This document shows, in pieces, positions 1 through 9,510 of a stretch of 64,000 nucleotides of DNA. This DNA comes from Desulfopila inferna. Lineage in GTDB: Bacteria > Desulfobacterota > Desulfobulbia > Desulfobulbales > Desulfocapsaceae. Each line of letters begins with the position of its first letter. Within the stretch, counting starts at the first letter, position 1. The notes below the pieces were generated by a model that made no database searches, was not told the origin of the DNA, and worked only from the letters and a program-made list of their open reading frames with translations. Where the stretch lies: contig NZ_JAFFQE010000004.1 in assembly GCF_016919005.1 (NCBI RefSeq), positions 62,001-126,000 of the forward strand, given 5' to 3'. Both the position numbers and the translations under genes were made by a program.

Positions 1-1916
1 CCTTCCGATGGTTTCATGCAGGAAACCGGATAAAAATTGTAGGAATGGGCCACCCCCGAAATTGCCGGGTAGAAGTAGCCGTCGTACTGATGGCCGACAA
101 GCTGCTGAATTATCACCGCCATTTTGTCCTCCTCCTGCCGGTAAGTCGAGGTTTTGGCGAGAATTCGGGGGGTTTCCTGGAAAATGGACGAATAAATGAG
201 CTTGATGGCCCTGACAAGATGATCCAGCCTGACATTGATGTCTGGATCATTGTTCGGCAGCATATAGGTGTTGTAAGCCCCAGCGCTGGCCCGGTAATGG
301 GCATCCTCCAGAATCGCCGATGACCTTACCGCCAGCGGGAAGGTGGTATGCTTGAGGAACACCAGAATATCCTCCCGCAATTCTTCGGGGAAGGCGGTTT
401 TGAGAAAACCCTTCTCTATTTCTTCATCATCTTCGATACCGGTGAAAAATGTAAAAATATTATTGAGTTTGGCGAAAATATCAAAGCCTTCGGTGGTTAT
501 CACCATGGTTTTCGGCAGCGAAATGGTGACCGAGTCGAACTGAGAGACAATATCGATTTCCTCGCGTAGCAGACTGGAAATAAAAGCCAGCCCCCTGGCC
601 TTGCCGCCGAGGGAGCCTTTTCCGATTTTAATAAAATCGTGATCAGGATCAAACTCCTGCTGGACGAAGTCGGATACCAGACCGCGCTGCCGCTGCTTCA
701 GTTTGTTGCGAATGATGGAAATCAGATACTGCCGTACTTCCTCGAGTCCATTAAAATCATCGAGTTTGGAGGATCGTATCCGCTGGGCTATCTCCATTTC
801 GAACCTGGCCATCAACCACCTGGAGAAATCATTGCGGCGGCCATGATAGCCTATGGATTCAAGCGGCAGTTTTTTAAGAACGTTGGCCATGGAGCGCAGG
901 TTGCCGGCACGTTCGATAATTTCACCGTTATCCTGGCGAAAGAGAAAATCCCCGAAGCCCAGGGAATGCCGAAAGAAGTTATCGAGATCACTATGCAGAC
1001 TGGGTGAGTGCTTATCGGAGAACAGAGCCGGAATCTGCTCGGCCTTTTCCTTGTTTTCCGGCTCGGAGCTGAGGACGAGAAGCGGCAGGTCATTCTGCTC
1101 CCGCGAGATATTTTTGAGAAGGGTTATCCCGGCTTCCGGATCCTCCTTGCCGTCCTTTTCGAATCTGACATCGGAAATCACGCAGAACAGGTATTTCTTA
1201 TACTTCTGGTAGAGCTCCCAGGCCTCCTCGTAATTCTCGGCCACCAGTATCTTAGGGCGGGTGCGCATGCGCAGCAGCCGGTCTTTCTCGTTGAGCGAAT
1301 CGTCCATAACCGCCTGGGTCTGCAGGACAAGCTCACGGTACAGCACCGGCAGCAGGGAGGAGAGGTAAAAAGGTGAATCTTCAACAAAAATGATAACGCG
1401 AATGTTGGCCAGTGCTGTATCGAGCTCGACATTCATTTTGTCTTCCTGGTTTTTGACAATGGCCAGGAGAAGATCGGTGTTGCCGGACCAGAGCAGGGTC
1501 CGGTCAATGACGGAGCGGTCGACGTATTTCTTTTCTTCGAGGATACGCCCGGCATCATAGGCCAGATAATAGATGGGTATTTCAGGCTGAATCTCTTTCA
1601 TCCTGCGGCAGAGGTCATGGGCATCCATATCGCCGATATGCGGCATGACGATGACAAGATCGAAATCCCCGCTGCTGATTTTTTTCAGAGCCTCACTGCC
1701 GTTGGAAATCCAGGTCAGCCGGGGCGGTCTGCTGAGATTGAGACCCCGGTATTCGTGGATAATTCTTTCAGCCAGCGGTCCATCCTCCTGCATGATGAAA
1801 GCATCATAGGTACTTGAGACCAGAAGGATTTCTGCAACCCTTTTGGTCATCAGCTCGTGAAAGGATTTAAAGCGGTGCTTTTCTATGCCATTTTGGGATT
1901 TGGGTAAGGTTTTCAT
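1..1916 (-). CDS. PEP-synthase-like protein with N-terminal receiver-like domains (partial, C-terminus beyond left edge)
   Basis: The minus strand is open from an ATG at 1914-1916 to the left edge, giving 638 codons; an in-frame TAA lies a few codons upstream, and GTG three codons earlier is an alternative start. Residues about 20-130 look like a response-regulator receiver in which the usual phospho-Asp position is Met (DLVIVMPHIGDMDA). A second receiver-like stretch around 200-270 (FCVISDVRF) keeps an Asp. The region from about residue 420 contains KIGKGSLGGKARGLAF and FPLAVRSSAILEDA, which match the PEP/pyruvate-binding ATP-grasp domain (PPDK_N). The family phosphorylates through a swivelling His domain, which would lie past the edge. 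Whether it makes PEP or is a signalling variant cannot be told from this part. The domain call is firm, the function is inference. Confidence 0.8.
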   Translation of the reverse strand, partial: MKTLPKSQNGIEKHRFKSFHELMTKRVAEILLVSSTYDAFIMQEDGPLAERIIHEYRGLNLSRPPRLTWISNGSEALKKISSGDFDLVIVMPHIGDMDAHDLCRRMKEIQPEIPIYYLAYDAGRILEEKKYVDRSVIDRTLLWSGNTDLLLAIVKNQEDKMNVELDTALANIRVIIFVEDSPFYLSSLLPVLYRELVLQTQAVMDDSLNEKDRLLRMRTRPKILVAENYEEAWELYQKYKKYLFCVISDVRFEKDGKEDPEAGITLLKNISREQNDLPLLVLSSEPENKEKAEQIPALFSDKHSPSLHSDLDNFFRHSLGFGDFLFRQDNGEIIERAGNLRSMANVLKKLPLESIGYHGRRNDFSRWLMARFEMEIAQRIRSSKLDDFNGLEEVRQYLISIIRNKLKQRQRGLVSDFVQQEFDPDHDFIKIGKGSLGGKARGLAFISSLLREEIDIVSQFDSVTISLPKTMVITTEGFDIFAKLNNIFTFFTGIEDDEEIEKGFLKTAFPEELREDILVFLKHTTFPLAVRSSAILEDAHYRASAGAYNTYMLPNNDPDINVRLDHLVRAIKLIYSSIFQETPRILAKTSTYRQEEDKMAVIIQQLVGHQYDGYFYPAISGVAHSYNFYPVSCMKPSE

Positions 1917-2242
1917 GTCGGGCACCGTAAGCTGGGATTAACTCTTAAGCGGATGTTATAGCAATACGATATTGATTGTGAGATCTATAATTCATAGGGT
2001 AGTATAAATGGTGTTGGAATTGAAGTAATGAATCGTAACTATTCAGCAGCGCCCCATCTGCAGCAATCACATCCGGAGCACTGTGGAACCTGTTACAGTT
2101 AAGGCTAAACTGCTGGTCTCAAGCTCTTTGCCGAAGAGTTGCATGCAATCTGCGTTACCCCTTTGCTGTTGAAATTCCGATAAAATCATCATCACAGGCA
2201 GAGTAGGTTGTTTACCAACGAAAAAGCTGAAAAGGAGGAATA
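1917..2242. other. Intergenic region without a recognised gene
   Basis: This gap separates the divergent PEP-synthase-like gene and the DJ-1 gene. I see no ORF with a ribosome-binding site and no strong hairpin. It must hold promoters for both directions, but none matches consensus convincingly. A lone TGTTAC half-site near 2090 has no partner. Confidence 0.4.
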
Positions 2243-2800
2243 ATGACTACAAAAATACTTGTTCCTATCGCCGACGGCATAGAAATGATCGAGGCTCTCA
2301 GTATTGTAGATGTTTTCAGGCGTGCCGGAGCCGAGGTCGATCTGGCCTCGGTTAATGATCTTGTCATTACTTCATCCCATAACGTCAAAATTACCGCGGA
2401 TAAGCTTATTGGTGAATGTGTGGAGGAGAACTATGACCTGGTCGCCCTGCCCGGAGGGATTCCCGGTGCTGAAAATCTGAAGAATTCGGAAATACTGATC
2501 GAGATTCTGAGGAAACAGAATGCGGCTGATAAACTCTACGGAGCGATATGCGCGTCTCCAGCGGTTGTTCTTGAACATCATGGTCTGCTGGAGGGTAAAA
2601 AGGCCACCGGTCATCCCTTATTTGCCGCTGATCTCAGCAACCCCGCCGATGCGACCTTAAAGGTGGTCATGGATAAAAACTGCGTCACCAGCAGGGGAGC
2701 GGGCACGGCCGTGGATTTCTCACTGGAACTGCTCGGAATTGTAATGGGTGAGGAAAAAAAGAGAGAAGTTGCCAAGGGTATGGTAGTAGAGCTCAATTGA
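2243..2800 (+). CDS. DJ-1/PfpI family protein (YajL-like)
   Basis: A 185-residue protein of normal length for the DJ-1/ThiJ subgroup, preceded by a strong AAAAGGAGG at 2230-2238. Glu14 in GIEMIEAL and Cys103 in YGAICASPAVVL fit the acidic residue and the oxidisable nucleophile-elbow cysteine of DJ-1/YajL; ATGHP follows as in that subgroup. Members are cytoplasmic and linked to oxidative or carbonyl stress (chaperone, glyoxalase or deglycase activities have been proposed). The gene stands alone, followed by a 230-bp gap containing a palindromic repeat. Confidence 0.9.
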   Translation: MTTKILVPIADGIEMIEALSIVDVFRRAGAEVDLASVNDLVITSSHNVKITADKLIGECVEENYDLVALPGGIPGAENLKNSEILIEILRKQNAADKLYGAICASPAVVLEHHGLLEGKKATGHPLFAADLSNPADATLKVVMDKNCVTSRGAGTAVDFSLELLGIVMGEEKKREVAKGMVVELN

Positions 2801-2935
2801 TGGGCTTGTAAAAAGCTCGATCTACGATGTTGCAGATCTGAAACTGCGTAATTGACAGCACCGGGAAGAAAAGCCGGATTTTTGAATATATGTAAAAAAT
2901 CGGAGATATCTCTGTCATCATTCCGACCACCGTCA

Positions 2936-2960
2936 TCATTTCCGGACTCGATCCGGAATG
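2936..2960. repeat. Extragenic palindromic repeat, single copy
   Basis: A self-complementary element with 7-bp arms TTCCGGA / TCCGGAA around a 5-base centre, between the DJ-1 gene and sdaA. The same core occurs twice, in inverted orientation, at 4801-4870, so it looks like a dispersed REP-like element. Confidence 0.6.
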
Positions 2961-3031
2961 TACTTAACTCAGGAATCCCGGCACTTGTGGGATACTGTTT
3001 ACTCAATCCAGAAAAATTAAAATAAATCAAT

Positions 3032-4402
3032 ATGTCTGATTACCCATCGATATTCAATAACGTTATAGGCCCGATAATGCGTGGGCCGAGCAGTTCCCAC
3101 ACCGCAGCCTCTGTCAGAATAGGGCTGCTGGGCAGAATGCTGCTGCAGGATATCCCAAAACGAGCCATTATAACCTTCGATCCCGAGGGCTCCCTGGCTA
3201 CGACCTACAGAGGACAGGGATCGGCCATGGGTCTCGCAGGAGGGCTGCTGGAAATGCAGATTTCCGATCCGGATCTGATCAATGCCGAACAGATCTGTCG
3301 GGAGCGTGGCATCGAGATACTCTTTCGCATAGAACCCCTGGCGGGAGATCATCCCAACACCTATCATATCGAGCTCACCGGCACACAAGGCAAAAAGGTG
3401 CAATTCGTGGCGCTGTCCACCGGCGGCGGCATAATCCGATTGGTCGAACTTGATGGCGGCATCATCGAGGATGACAGCTCTTATGTTCAATCTCTTTATC
3501 CGATCCAGCCGCAGGGCAATAGGGATCTGCCCTTTGTCACCATTGCCGAGATGGAGCAGCTTCTTTTGGAGAAGGGAGGGCGCCTCTCCGACTATGCTCT
3601 GTCCTATGAGTCCGCCCTGGGCGGTGTTGAGGAGAAAATAGTAGCCGACCTCGCAGCGGAACACCTTAGAGTGATGCGGGAGGCCGTGAGCGGAGGACTT
3701 GAGGGCACTAGCTATCAGGATCGCATTCTGCCGGCACAGTCACATCTCATCGGTGAGGCTGAAAACCGGAAGGAATTGATCCCCTCTGCTCTTATCAACG
3801 ATGTCATTGCCTCAGTTTCTGCGGTCATGGAGACTAAAAGTTCGATGGGGGTCATCGTTGCGGCGCCGACCGCGGGATCCTGCGGCACCCTGCCCGGTGC
3901 TCTGTCCGCCGTTGCTGAAAAGACAGGCAAGACTGGGGAGGAAATGGAGCGGGCTGTTCTGGCCGCGGGCCTGCTGGGTGTTTTTATTGCCAGGGAGGGT
4001 GGTTTTGCGGCGGAGGAAGGCGGTTGCCAATATGAGTGTGGCGCAGCCTCCGGCATGACGGCGGCTGCTCTGGTCGAACTGATGGGAGGAGATGGTGCTA
4101 CAGCTCTCAAAGCTGCTTCCATGGCACTGCAGAACACGCTGGGGCTGATCTGTGATCCGGTGGCTGACCGGGTTGAAGTTCCCTGTCTCGGCAAAAATAT
4201 CATGGCGGCCCTCAACGCAGTGGCTGCCGCCAACATGGCGCTTGCCGGATTTGCCCACGTTATCCCGCTGGGGCAGGTTATCTGTGCCATGAAGGAAGTG
4301 GGGGCGGCCATGTGTCACCGTTTCCGCTGTACCTGTAAGGGAGGTTTGTCCATCACTCCGGCTGCTCAGGACATTCATGCGGGGTTAGGCGGCACCGCAT
4401 GA
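3032..4402 (+). CDS. sdaA: L-serine ammonia-lyase, iron-sulfur type, single chain
   Basis: A 456-residue protein matching the one-chain L-serine dehydratases that convert serine to pyruvate and ammonia in the cytoplasm. The N-terminal beta domain carries the diagnostic RGPSSSHTAASVRIG (about residues 14-28). The alpha domain begins around residue 215 and contains APTAGSCGTLPGAL and YECGAASGMTAAAL. Cysteines in VPCLGKN, VICAMKE, AMCHRF and RCTCKGG near the end could supply the 4Fe-4S ligands; the last group is unusually Cys-rich. No good Shine-Dalgarno sequence precedes the ATG at 3032, so the start is less certain than the product. It appears monocistronic. Confidence 0.9.
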   Translation: MSDYPSIFNNVIGPIMRGPSSSHTAASVRIGLLGRMLLQDIPKRAIITFDPEGSLATTYRGQGSAMGLAGGLLEMQISDPDLINAEQICRERGIEILFRIEPLAGDHPNTYHIELTGTQGKKVQFVALSTGGGIIRLVELDGGIIEDDSSYVQSLYPIQPQGNRDLPFVTIAEMEQLLLEKGGRLSDYALSYESALGGVEEKIVADLAAEHLRVMREAVSGGLEGTSYQDRILPAQSHLIGEAENRKELIPSALINDVIASVSAVMETKSSMGVIVAAPTAGSCGTLPGALSAVAEKTGKTGEEMERAVLAAGLLGVFIAREGGFAAEEGGCQYECGAASGMTAAALVELMGGDGATALKAASMALQNTLGLICDPVADRVEVPCLGKNIMAALNAVAAANMALAGFAHVIPLGQVICAMKEVGAAMCHRFRCTCKGGLSITPAAQDIHAGLGGTA

Positions 4403-4461
4403 TTTCCGGTATCGTTTTGATTCATCCTGCTTATAGTTTTACCAATTCCTGCAAAGAAGGC

Positions 4462-4486
4462 AAAATGCATGCAACTCTTGCATTTT
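4462..4486. repeat. Inverted repeat downstream of sdaA
   Basis: Perfect 8-bp arms AAAATGCA / TGCATTTT around a 9-base loop, between the sdaA stop and the next gene. There is no U-tract, so calling it a terminator would be speculative. Confidence 0.35.
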
Positions 4487-4560
4487 CAGGGAATGGTGTG
4501 TAAGTCCGCCAGTAGTTGAACGTTACCGGAAAAGAAACTTTTAAAAAAGGGAGCGGGATA

Positions 4561-4767
4561 ATGGAACTCAAGCCAAACCAGGCAGCATTGATATTGGAAG
4601 CCGACGATAATAATGAGATAACCGTTCATGTCTCCTCGCCGGATCAGGAGGGTTTATCGGCAGCTATATGCCAAGCCATTGCCGTAAAGCTAATGGAAGA
4701 TGAAAATTTTCAGAATGAATTGATGGAGATGATGGAAGAAGGTGACGAAGGGCACGAAGAACATTGA
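4561..4767 (+). CDS. Small acidic conserved-type hypothetical protein
   Basis: A 68-residue protein that begins at an ATG with AAAAAAGGGAGCGGG upstream; an in-frame TTG at 4516 would add 15 residues but has no ribosome-binding site. The sequence is strongly acidic, ending in a run rich in Glu, Met and Asp (NELMEMMEEGDEGHEEH) with a His-containing tail that might bind metal. It has no signal peptide or membrane segment. I do not recognise the family. It lies alone between sdaA and a long inverted repeat. Confidence 0.65.
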   Translation: MELKPNQAALILEADDNNEITVHVSSPDQEGLSAAICQAIAVKLMEDENFQNELMEMMEEGDEGHEEH

Positions 4768-4800
4768 TGGAAGTAAAAACCCCAATATTCCCGGTACCCT

Positions 4801-4870
4801 TCATTCCGGACTTGATCCTGAAACTGTAACTATTTAAAAACAAATAGATTCCGGATCAAGTCCGGAATGA
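4801..4870. repeat. Long inverted repeat made of two palindromic repeat copies
   Basis: Two 22-base arms (4801-4822 and 4849-4870) are complementary at 21 of 22 positions around a 26-base loop; each arm contains the TTCCGGACTTGATCC core also seen at 2936-2960. It lies 3' of the small acidic gene and could act as a transcription-ending or mRNA-stabilising hairpin. The rest of the 4768-5116 gap holds only the tRNA promoter. Confidence 0.7.
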
Positions 4871-5062
4871 CGCAGAGGGCACGTCAGTGGTTTTACGCAT
4901 TCATCAACATTGACAACCACTATCCATATTTCTGTTTGCCATCCGGGGGGAATCTTTTTCGGGTGGAATTTTCATCTGCAGGAAACCATTAACATAAATG
5001 TTCGCCTCCCGTATTTTTAGCCTCGAGATTTGCTTTTCTTCCTATATTTTTTTTCTAAGGTA

Positions 5063-5091
5063 TTGACTTGAATCTTATCCTTTGGTAAGAA
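5063..5091 (+). promoter_or_regulatory. Probable sigma-70 promoter of tRNA-Gly
   Basis: TTGACT (5063-5068) is followed after 17 bases by TAAGAA (5086-5091), and the tRNA starts 25 bases further on. The -35 box is good and the -10 box is weak. Confidence 0.45.
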
Positions 5092-5116
5092 AACTCTTCC
5101 GGTTTTTAAAAAATGA

Positions 5117-5191
<75 letters not shown>

Positions 5192-5194
5192 TTT

Positions 5195-6550
5195 TCACTT
5201 CCCCAAGGATATTTCAGCAATATATCTATCTACCTCGAATTTCCGTCGGCAGCCGCGTTCATTCATATAGCGTATCTTGCCGAAAATCTCTCTTTCCGGC
5301 CAGGCCCTGTCGTGAACGCCGCCGATGGACCAGGCAATACCCGCATAGCCATTGGGATCGCACCCGTCAAGAGAATATTTGTCATTAAGATAAATGGTAT
5401 TGTAAAGAGCCTCTTCGGGCCCTGCTGTCCATTCCATGATTTTCTTGGCCCAGTACATCCGCAGATAGCCATGCAGTTTATGACTCGTCAGCAGGTCCCG
5501 CTGGCATGAATTCCAGAGTTTTTCGTGCGTTTCCGCATTCTCCAGTTGGTTAAGATCATAGATGAATTCCCGTTTATCACCCCTGTGCAGGTTGAGGCTT
5601 TTCCGCGCCCAATCCGGAAAACCTTCAAAACTGTCGTACGATGCTTCGTAGAGGCAGAAATTGTCGGAAAGCTCCCTTCGTACGATAAGCTCCTCCAGAA
5701 AACACTCTTTACTGGCCTGCAGTGCCTCGGCTTTGTCAACCTCCCATGCCAGTCGCTGGGGAGCGAGATGGCCGAAGTGAAGATAGGGAGAGAGGCCCGA
5801 CTGGCCGTTGAGGTTGGGGTTATTGCGCTCCTGCTCATAACGATCCAGACCACGCGCGAGAAATTTCCGCATGCTGGACAAAGCCTGCCTCTCTCCTGCT
5901 GGGAACCCGCAGGTAAATTCCTGCAGCATCGACTCCAGTTGGTAGGTGATATCCGGAAAATCAGCAGTATCAAGACCAGGATTGGAGGGATGACGGACAA
6001 CCTCAACAAAATCAGTTAAATGATCAGAAAGAAGACGATTCACTTTGGGCCGCAGCGTATAGGCGGCATATTCTTTTTTGGTGGTGACAATCCAGGCAGG
6101 AATAATATTGTGTGCATCTACTTCGACAAAAGGAACAGTTATGACCTCCGTGATTTTCCGGCAGATCCGCCGCTTTTCCCGCAGCGGTGAAAAATCGCTA
6201 ACCAGCAGGTGGCAGTCATATTTAACAAGAAAGCGGGGCAGGATATCTTCCGCCTCGCCATCAAGCACGGTGAATCCGATATTATATCTTTTGGCTTCTT
6301 CTCTCAGTTCAACCAGCCCTTCCAGCAGGAAAGGCTTTTGACAGGAGTGCTCTCCCATATTTTTAAAATAGAGGAGGACAACATGCAGATCTTTCTCTCG
6401 AAGAAGAGCTTCCTGCTGGGCGTAGAGCAGGGCCCAGTTGTCGGCGATGCGGTGTTCCCGATCCATCCAGTAAATGACAGGGCCTTCTCCCCTTTTCCCG
6501 TGGGAAATTTCCCTGCTGCGCTTAATAATATTTCTGTTTTTGCGTATCAC
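5195..6550 (-). CDS. phr: Class II deoxyribodipyrimidine photolyase
   Basis: A light-driven flavoenzyme that splits UV-induced cyclobutane pyrimidine dimers. The protein has the class II signatures YWMDREHRIADNWALLYAQ near the N-terminus, an HFGHLAPQR region, and the C-terminal FAD-domain block AKKIMEWTAGPEEAL, YSLDGCDPNGYAGIAWS and RPE-like RAWPEREIFGK. I chose the GTG at 6548-6550 because GAGGAG sits six bases before it, giving 451 residues; a TTG eleven codons upstream (6583) has no such site. The gene converges on tRNA-Gly with almost no spacer. Confidence 0.92.
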   Translation of the reverse strand: MIRKNRNIIKRSREISHGKRGEGPVIYWMDREHRIADNWALLYAQQEALLREKDLHVVLLYFKNMGEHSCQKPFLLEGLVELREEAKRYNIGFTVLDGEAEDILPRFLVKYDCHLLVSDFSPLREKRRICRKITEVITVPFVEVDAHNIIPAWIVTTKKEYAAYTLRPKVNRLLSDHLTDFVEVVRHPSNPGLDTADFPDITYQLESMLQEFTCGFPAGERQALSSMRKFLARGLDRYEQERNNPNLNGQSGLSPYLHFGHLAPQRLAWEVDKAEALQASKECFLEELIVRRELSDNFCLYEASYDSFEGFPDWARKSLNLHRGDKREFIYDLNQLENAETHEKLWNSCQRDLLTSHKLHGYLRMYWAKKIMEWTAGPEEALYNTIYLNDKYSLDGCDPNGYAGIAWSIGGVHDRAWPEREIFGKIRYMNERGCRRKFEVDRYIAEISLGK

Positions 6551-6683
6551 CGGATACTCCTCGGGACGTGCTTTAGCTTTCAAACGTAATTAGCTGTTCT
6601 AAAATAGGATTCTGCTGTCATATTCGGTCGAAAGCACGGGCTCGATTTCAATAAGTTTCACCGATTGAGGTATTTTTGTATAA

Positions 6684-7592
6684 CTACAATCTGCCGGAAA
6701 TGCTCAGGCCGATAATCGGAAGGGGATCGTAATCGTCCTGAGACAGTTCATGGCCATCCCGATCATCGATTGTGAGCTCACCATTGAGCGAGACACCAAG
6801 GTAAGCATCCATGGTAACTGCAGGGTGTGCGGCCCATCCGACCCGCAGAAAAACAGGTATGCCTTCAAACTCGGCATAACCGGAAGGAGCGGCGCTGGAA
6901 TCCTCGTCAAGGGCAAAACGGAGACTGCGGTAAACGCCGCCAATGGCGAAATCGAGCCGATCGTTGGGCCGGTAGCTCAGTTCGAGGCCCGCTGGTCCGA
7001 ATGGTCCCGGGCGGAAGGGATTGGTGAGGAGGAGTTGTTCGGTGATCTGCCAGCGGATCATCATAAACGGGAACAGGCTGTTGTCCTCAAGTCCTCCGGT
7101 GTATCCGGCACCAAGACCGATACTTAATTCTTTGGAAAAACTGTACATATAGGAGGAAATAACACTGTAGACAAAACCGTCATCAAAATCCGCCTCCTGC
7201 TCGCTTGCCGTACCGATACTCCCGAAAAGACTCACTCGCCCTCTCTCGCCTGCTGGCATGGACAAAGGGATGCTTAAGGTCAAAAAATCGGCTCGATCCC
7301 AGAGCGGCATGGCGAGACCGTCAAAATCATAATCAACGGCGGTGTAATTCAGCCCCAGGCCAATGGAAAAATCACGGCCGATCATTTTTTCAGTGCTGCC
7401 ACCGATGAAGAAGTGCTGACTTGAAAATTCACCACCGTTGTCAAAGTCGGCCTCGGTTGAAAGAAAGTATCCGGCGCTGGTCCGGTAGGACCATCCAGCC
7501 TCCGGTTGCGCCGAATATGACGTGCCGGCGGCGGTAACACCAAGCATACAGGCCGCTGTCAAAGCGGTGCGCCTGAGAAAGCGAATGTGCAT
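6684..7592 (-). CDS. Outer-membrane beta-barrel protein, DUF6268-like
   Basis: A 302-residue protein that starts at the ATG at 7590-7592 with AAGGAG eight bases upstream; an ATG 13 codons earlier is less likely. A signal peptide (RRTALTAACMLGV...YSA) is followed by alternating aromatic/polar beta strands, for example WSYRTSAGYFLS and FSIGLGLNYTAVDYDF, and the chain ends in an aromatic/hydrophobic strand (PLPIIGLSISGRL). This resembles putative outer-membrane barrels of the DUF6268 kind; no transported substrate is known. It is followed by no partner gene and probably stands alone. Confidence 0.7.
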   Translation of the reverse strand: MHIRFLRRTALTAACMLGVTAAGTSYSAQPEAGWSYRTSAGYFLSTEADFDNGGEFSSQHFFIGGSTEKMIGRDFSIGLGLNYTAVDYDFDGLAMPLWDRADFLTLSIPLSMPAGERGRVSLFGSIGTASEQEADFDDGFVYSVISSYMYSFSKELSIGLGAGYTGGLEDNSLFPFMMIRWQITEQLLLTNPFRPGPFGPAGLELSYRPNDRLDFAIGGVYRSLRFALDEDSSAAPSGYAEFEGIPVFLRVGWAAHPAVTMDAYLGVSLNGELTIDDRDGHELSQDDYDPLPIIGLSISGRL

Positions 7593-7689
7593 ATATTTTC
7601 TCCTTAAAGTCTGAAGATGATGGAACTGCAAACAGCAGGTGATGGTACTGCAAATTGCCCGGTATGGTTAAGCCTTGGTTTCATCAGTA

Positions 7690-9426
7690 TTACAGGCCAG
7701 CAGCCAGGGAGGTCGACCGGCGTGGATCTGCACCGCCATACATCTTCCTGTCCTTTATCATGATAGACTGGATTGCTCCCATCGATGATTTCCGGACGAT
7801 TTTATGTCCTTTCTCTTCAAGCAGATCAATAGTATCCGGGCTTATTCCTTCCTCGATATGTATCTCATCGGGCAGCCACTGGTGATGAACACGGGGTGCA
7901 GTAACCGCACTCTGAATATTGAGGCCGTGATCGATGACATTCATAATCACCTGAAGAGTGGTGGTGATGATGCGCGAGCCCCCGGGGCTTCCCGTAACCA
8001 GGAAGTTCCTGCCATCGTGTTTGACAATGGTCGGCGACATTGAACTGAGCATTCGTTTACCTGGCTCTATCTTGTTGGCCTCTCCGCCGATCAGGCCGTA
8101 GGCATTGGGTACACCCGGCTTGGCCGAGAAATCATCCATCTCGTTGTTGAGGAGAAATCCGGCGCCCTCAACCACTATGCCGGAGCCATAGCTAAAATTA
8201 ATTGTGTAGGTATTGGATACCGCATTTCCGAACTGGTCGACAATGGAGAAATGGGTGGTCTCATTGCTCTCATAGGAGAGCGGTTCGCCTGGTGCTATAT
8301 TCTTGCTGGGCGTGGCCTTGTCGTGGTCGATCTGCCTGGCAAGGTCGGCAGCATAGGCCTTCGAGGTAAGCTCTTTGAGGGGGACATCTACAAAATCTTG
8401 ATCACCCAGGTAGTGTGAACGGTCGGCATAGGCGCGTTTCATTGCCTCCGCCATCAGATGAATCGAGCCGGCGGAATTGTGGCCATATGCAGATATCGGA
8501 AATGCTTCGAGTATATTGAGGATTTGAACTACGTGTACCCCTCCGGAACTTGGAGGTGACATGGAATAGATATCATAGCCCCGGTAGGTACCGTGCACAG
8601 GAGTTCTCATCACCGGTTGATAATTTATCATGTCCTCCATCGAGATCAGACCGCCATGTCTAACCATCTCGGACACCAGCAATTCGGCAGTTTTCCCTTC
8701 ATAGAACTCTTTTGGCCCCAGAGCTGAAATTCGTTTCAGGGTTGCCGCGAGATCTTTTTGAATGAAGACATCGCCGGGCTGATAGTAGCTGCCATCCTCT
8801 TTATAAAAAATTTTCCTGCTCGAATCCCATTTCTTCAAGCGTTCTTCTGTTGCCTTCAACCCATCGCTCAAGCGTGGAGTTACCACAAATCCTTTTTCGG
8901 CCAGCTTAATAGCCGGTGCCATTGCCTGCTGCAGACTTATTGTTCCGTACTTTTCAAGAGCCAGTGCCAGGCCGGCAACCGTTCCGGGGACACCGGCGGC
9001 CAAGTGAGAATAGCGGGAGCGGTGACTGTCGGCATCGCCTTTATCATCGAGAAACATTTCTGTCGTTGCTTTTGCAGGAGCCTTTTCCCGATAGTCGATC
9101 GCAGTGATTTCATTCTTTTGTTCGGAGGAAATGAGCATGAAACCGCCACCGCCGATATTGCCGGAACGAGGTTGGGTCACGGCCAGGGAAAACGCTGCGG
9201 TTACCGCAGCATCGATGGCATTGCCACCCTGCCGCAAAACCTCCAGAGCCGACTCGGTGGCGAGAAAATGGCTGGTCACCACCATTCCCTTGTTTGCCTG
9301 CACCGGCTGCATCCGTTCGCCTTCGATGATAGCGGAGCCCCAGGCCAGCTGTACCGACAAAAGAATCGTACCTCCAACCATTGCCAAGACGGGTTTACAG
9401 TTCTGTTGAAATATTCTCATACACAT
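7690..9426 (-). CDS. ggt: Gamma-glutamyltransferase precursor
   Basis: A 578-residue periplasmic N-terminal-nucleophile hydrolase that cleaves or transfers gamma-glutamyl groups, for example from glutathione. Residues 1-31 form a signal peptide. Autocleavage is expected before Thr390 in SNETTHFSIVD, the family's catalytic threonine. PRSGNIGGGGFML, MSPPSSGGVHV and SMSPTIV with a following GSPGGSRIITT (oxyanion and glutamate-binding loops) are all present. The start is supported by AAGGAG five bases upstream of the first ATG. Length is normal. It appears monocistronic. Confidence 0.95.
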   Translation of the reverse strand: MCMRIFQQNCKPVLAMVGGTILLSVQLAWGSAIIEGERMQPVQANKGMVVTSHFLATESALEVLRQGGNAIDAAVTAAFSLAVTQPRSGNIGGGGFMLISSEQKNEITAIDYREKAPAKATTEMFLDDKGDADSHRSRYSHLAAGVPGTVAGLALALEKYGTISLQQAMAPAIKLAEKGFVVTPRLSDGLKATEERLKKWDSSRKIFYKEDGSYYQPGDVFIQKDLAATLKRISALGPKEFYEGKTAELLVSEMVRHGGLISMEDMINYQPVMRTPVHGTYRGYDIYSMSPPSSGGVHVVQILNILEAFPISAYGHNSAGSIHLMAEAMKRAYADRSHYLGDQDFVDVPLKELTSKAYAADLARQIDHDKATPSKNIAPGEPLSYESNETTHFSIVDQFGNAVSNTYTINFSYGSGIVVEGAGFLLNNEMDDFSAKPGVPNAYGLIGGEANKIEPGKRMLSSMSPTIVKHDGRNFLVTGSPGGSRIITTTLQVIMNVIDHGLNIQSAVTAPRVHHQWLPDEIHIEEGISPDTIDLLEEKGHKIVRKSSMGAIQSIMIKDRKMYGGADPRRSTSLAAGL

Positions 9427-9510
9427 ACGATCTCCTTATGAAGTTTTAAAACATCTTTTGAGGCGAAAGATCGTCAAGCACGTGATACGTAAGGTACAGA
9501 AACTGCGACA

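Noticed and set aside
8758-9441. Plus-strand frame of 227 codons opposite ggt
   Set aside because: No domain and no ribosome-binding site; ggt is intact on the other strand.
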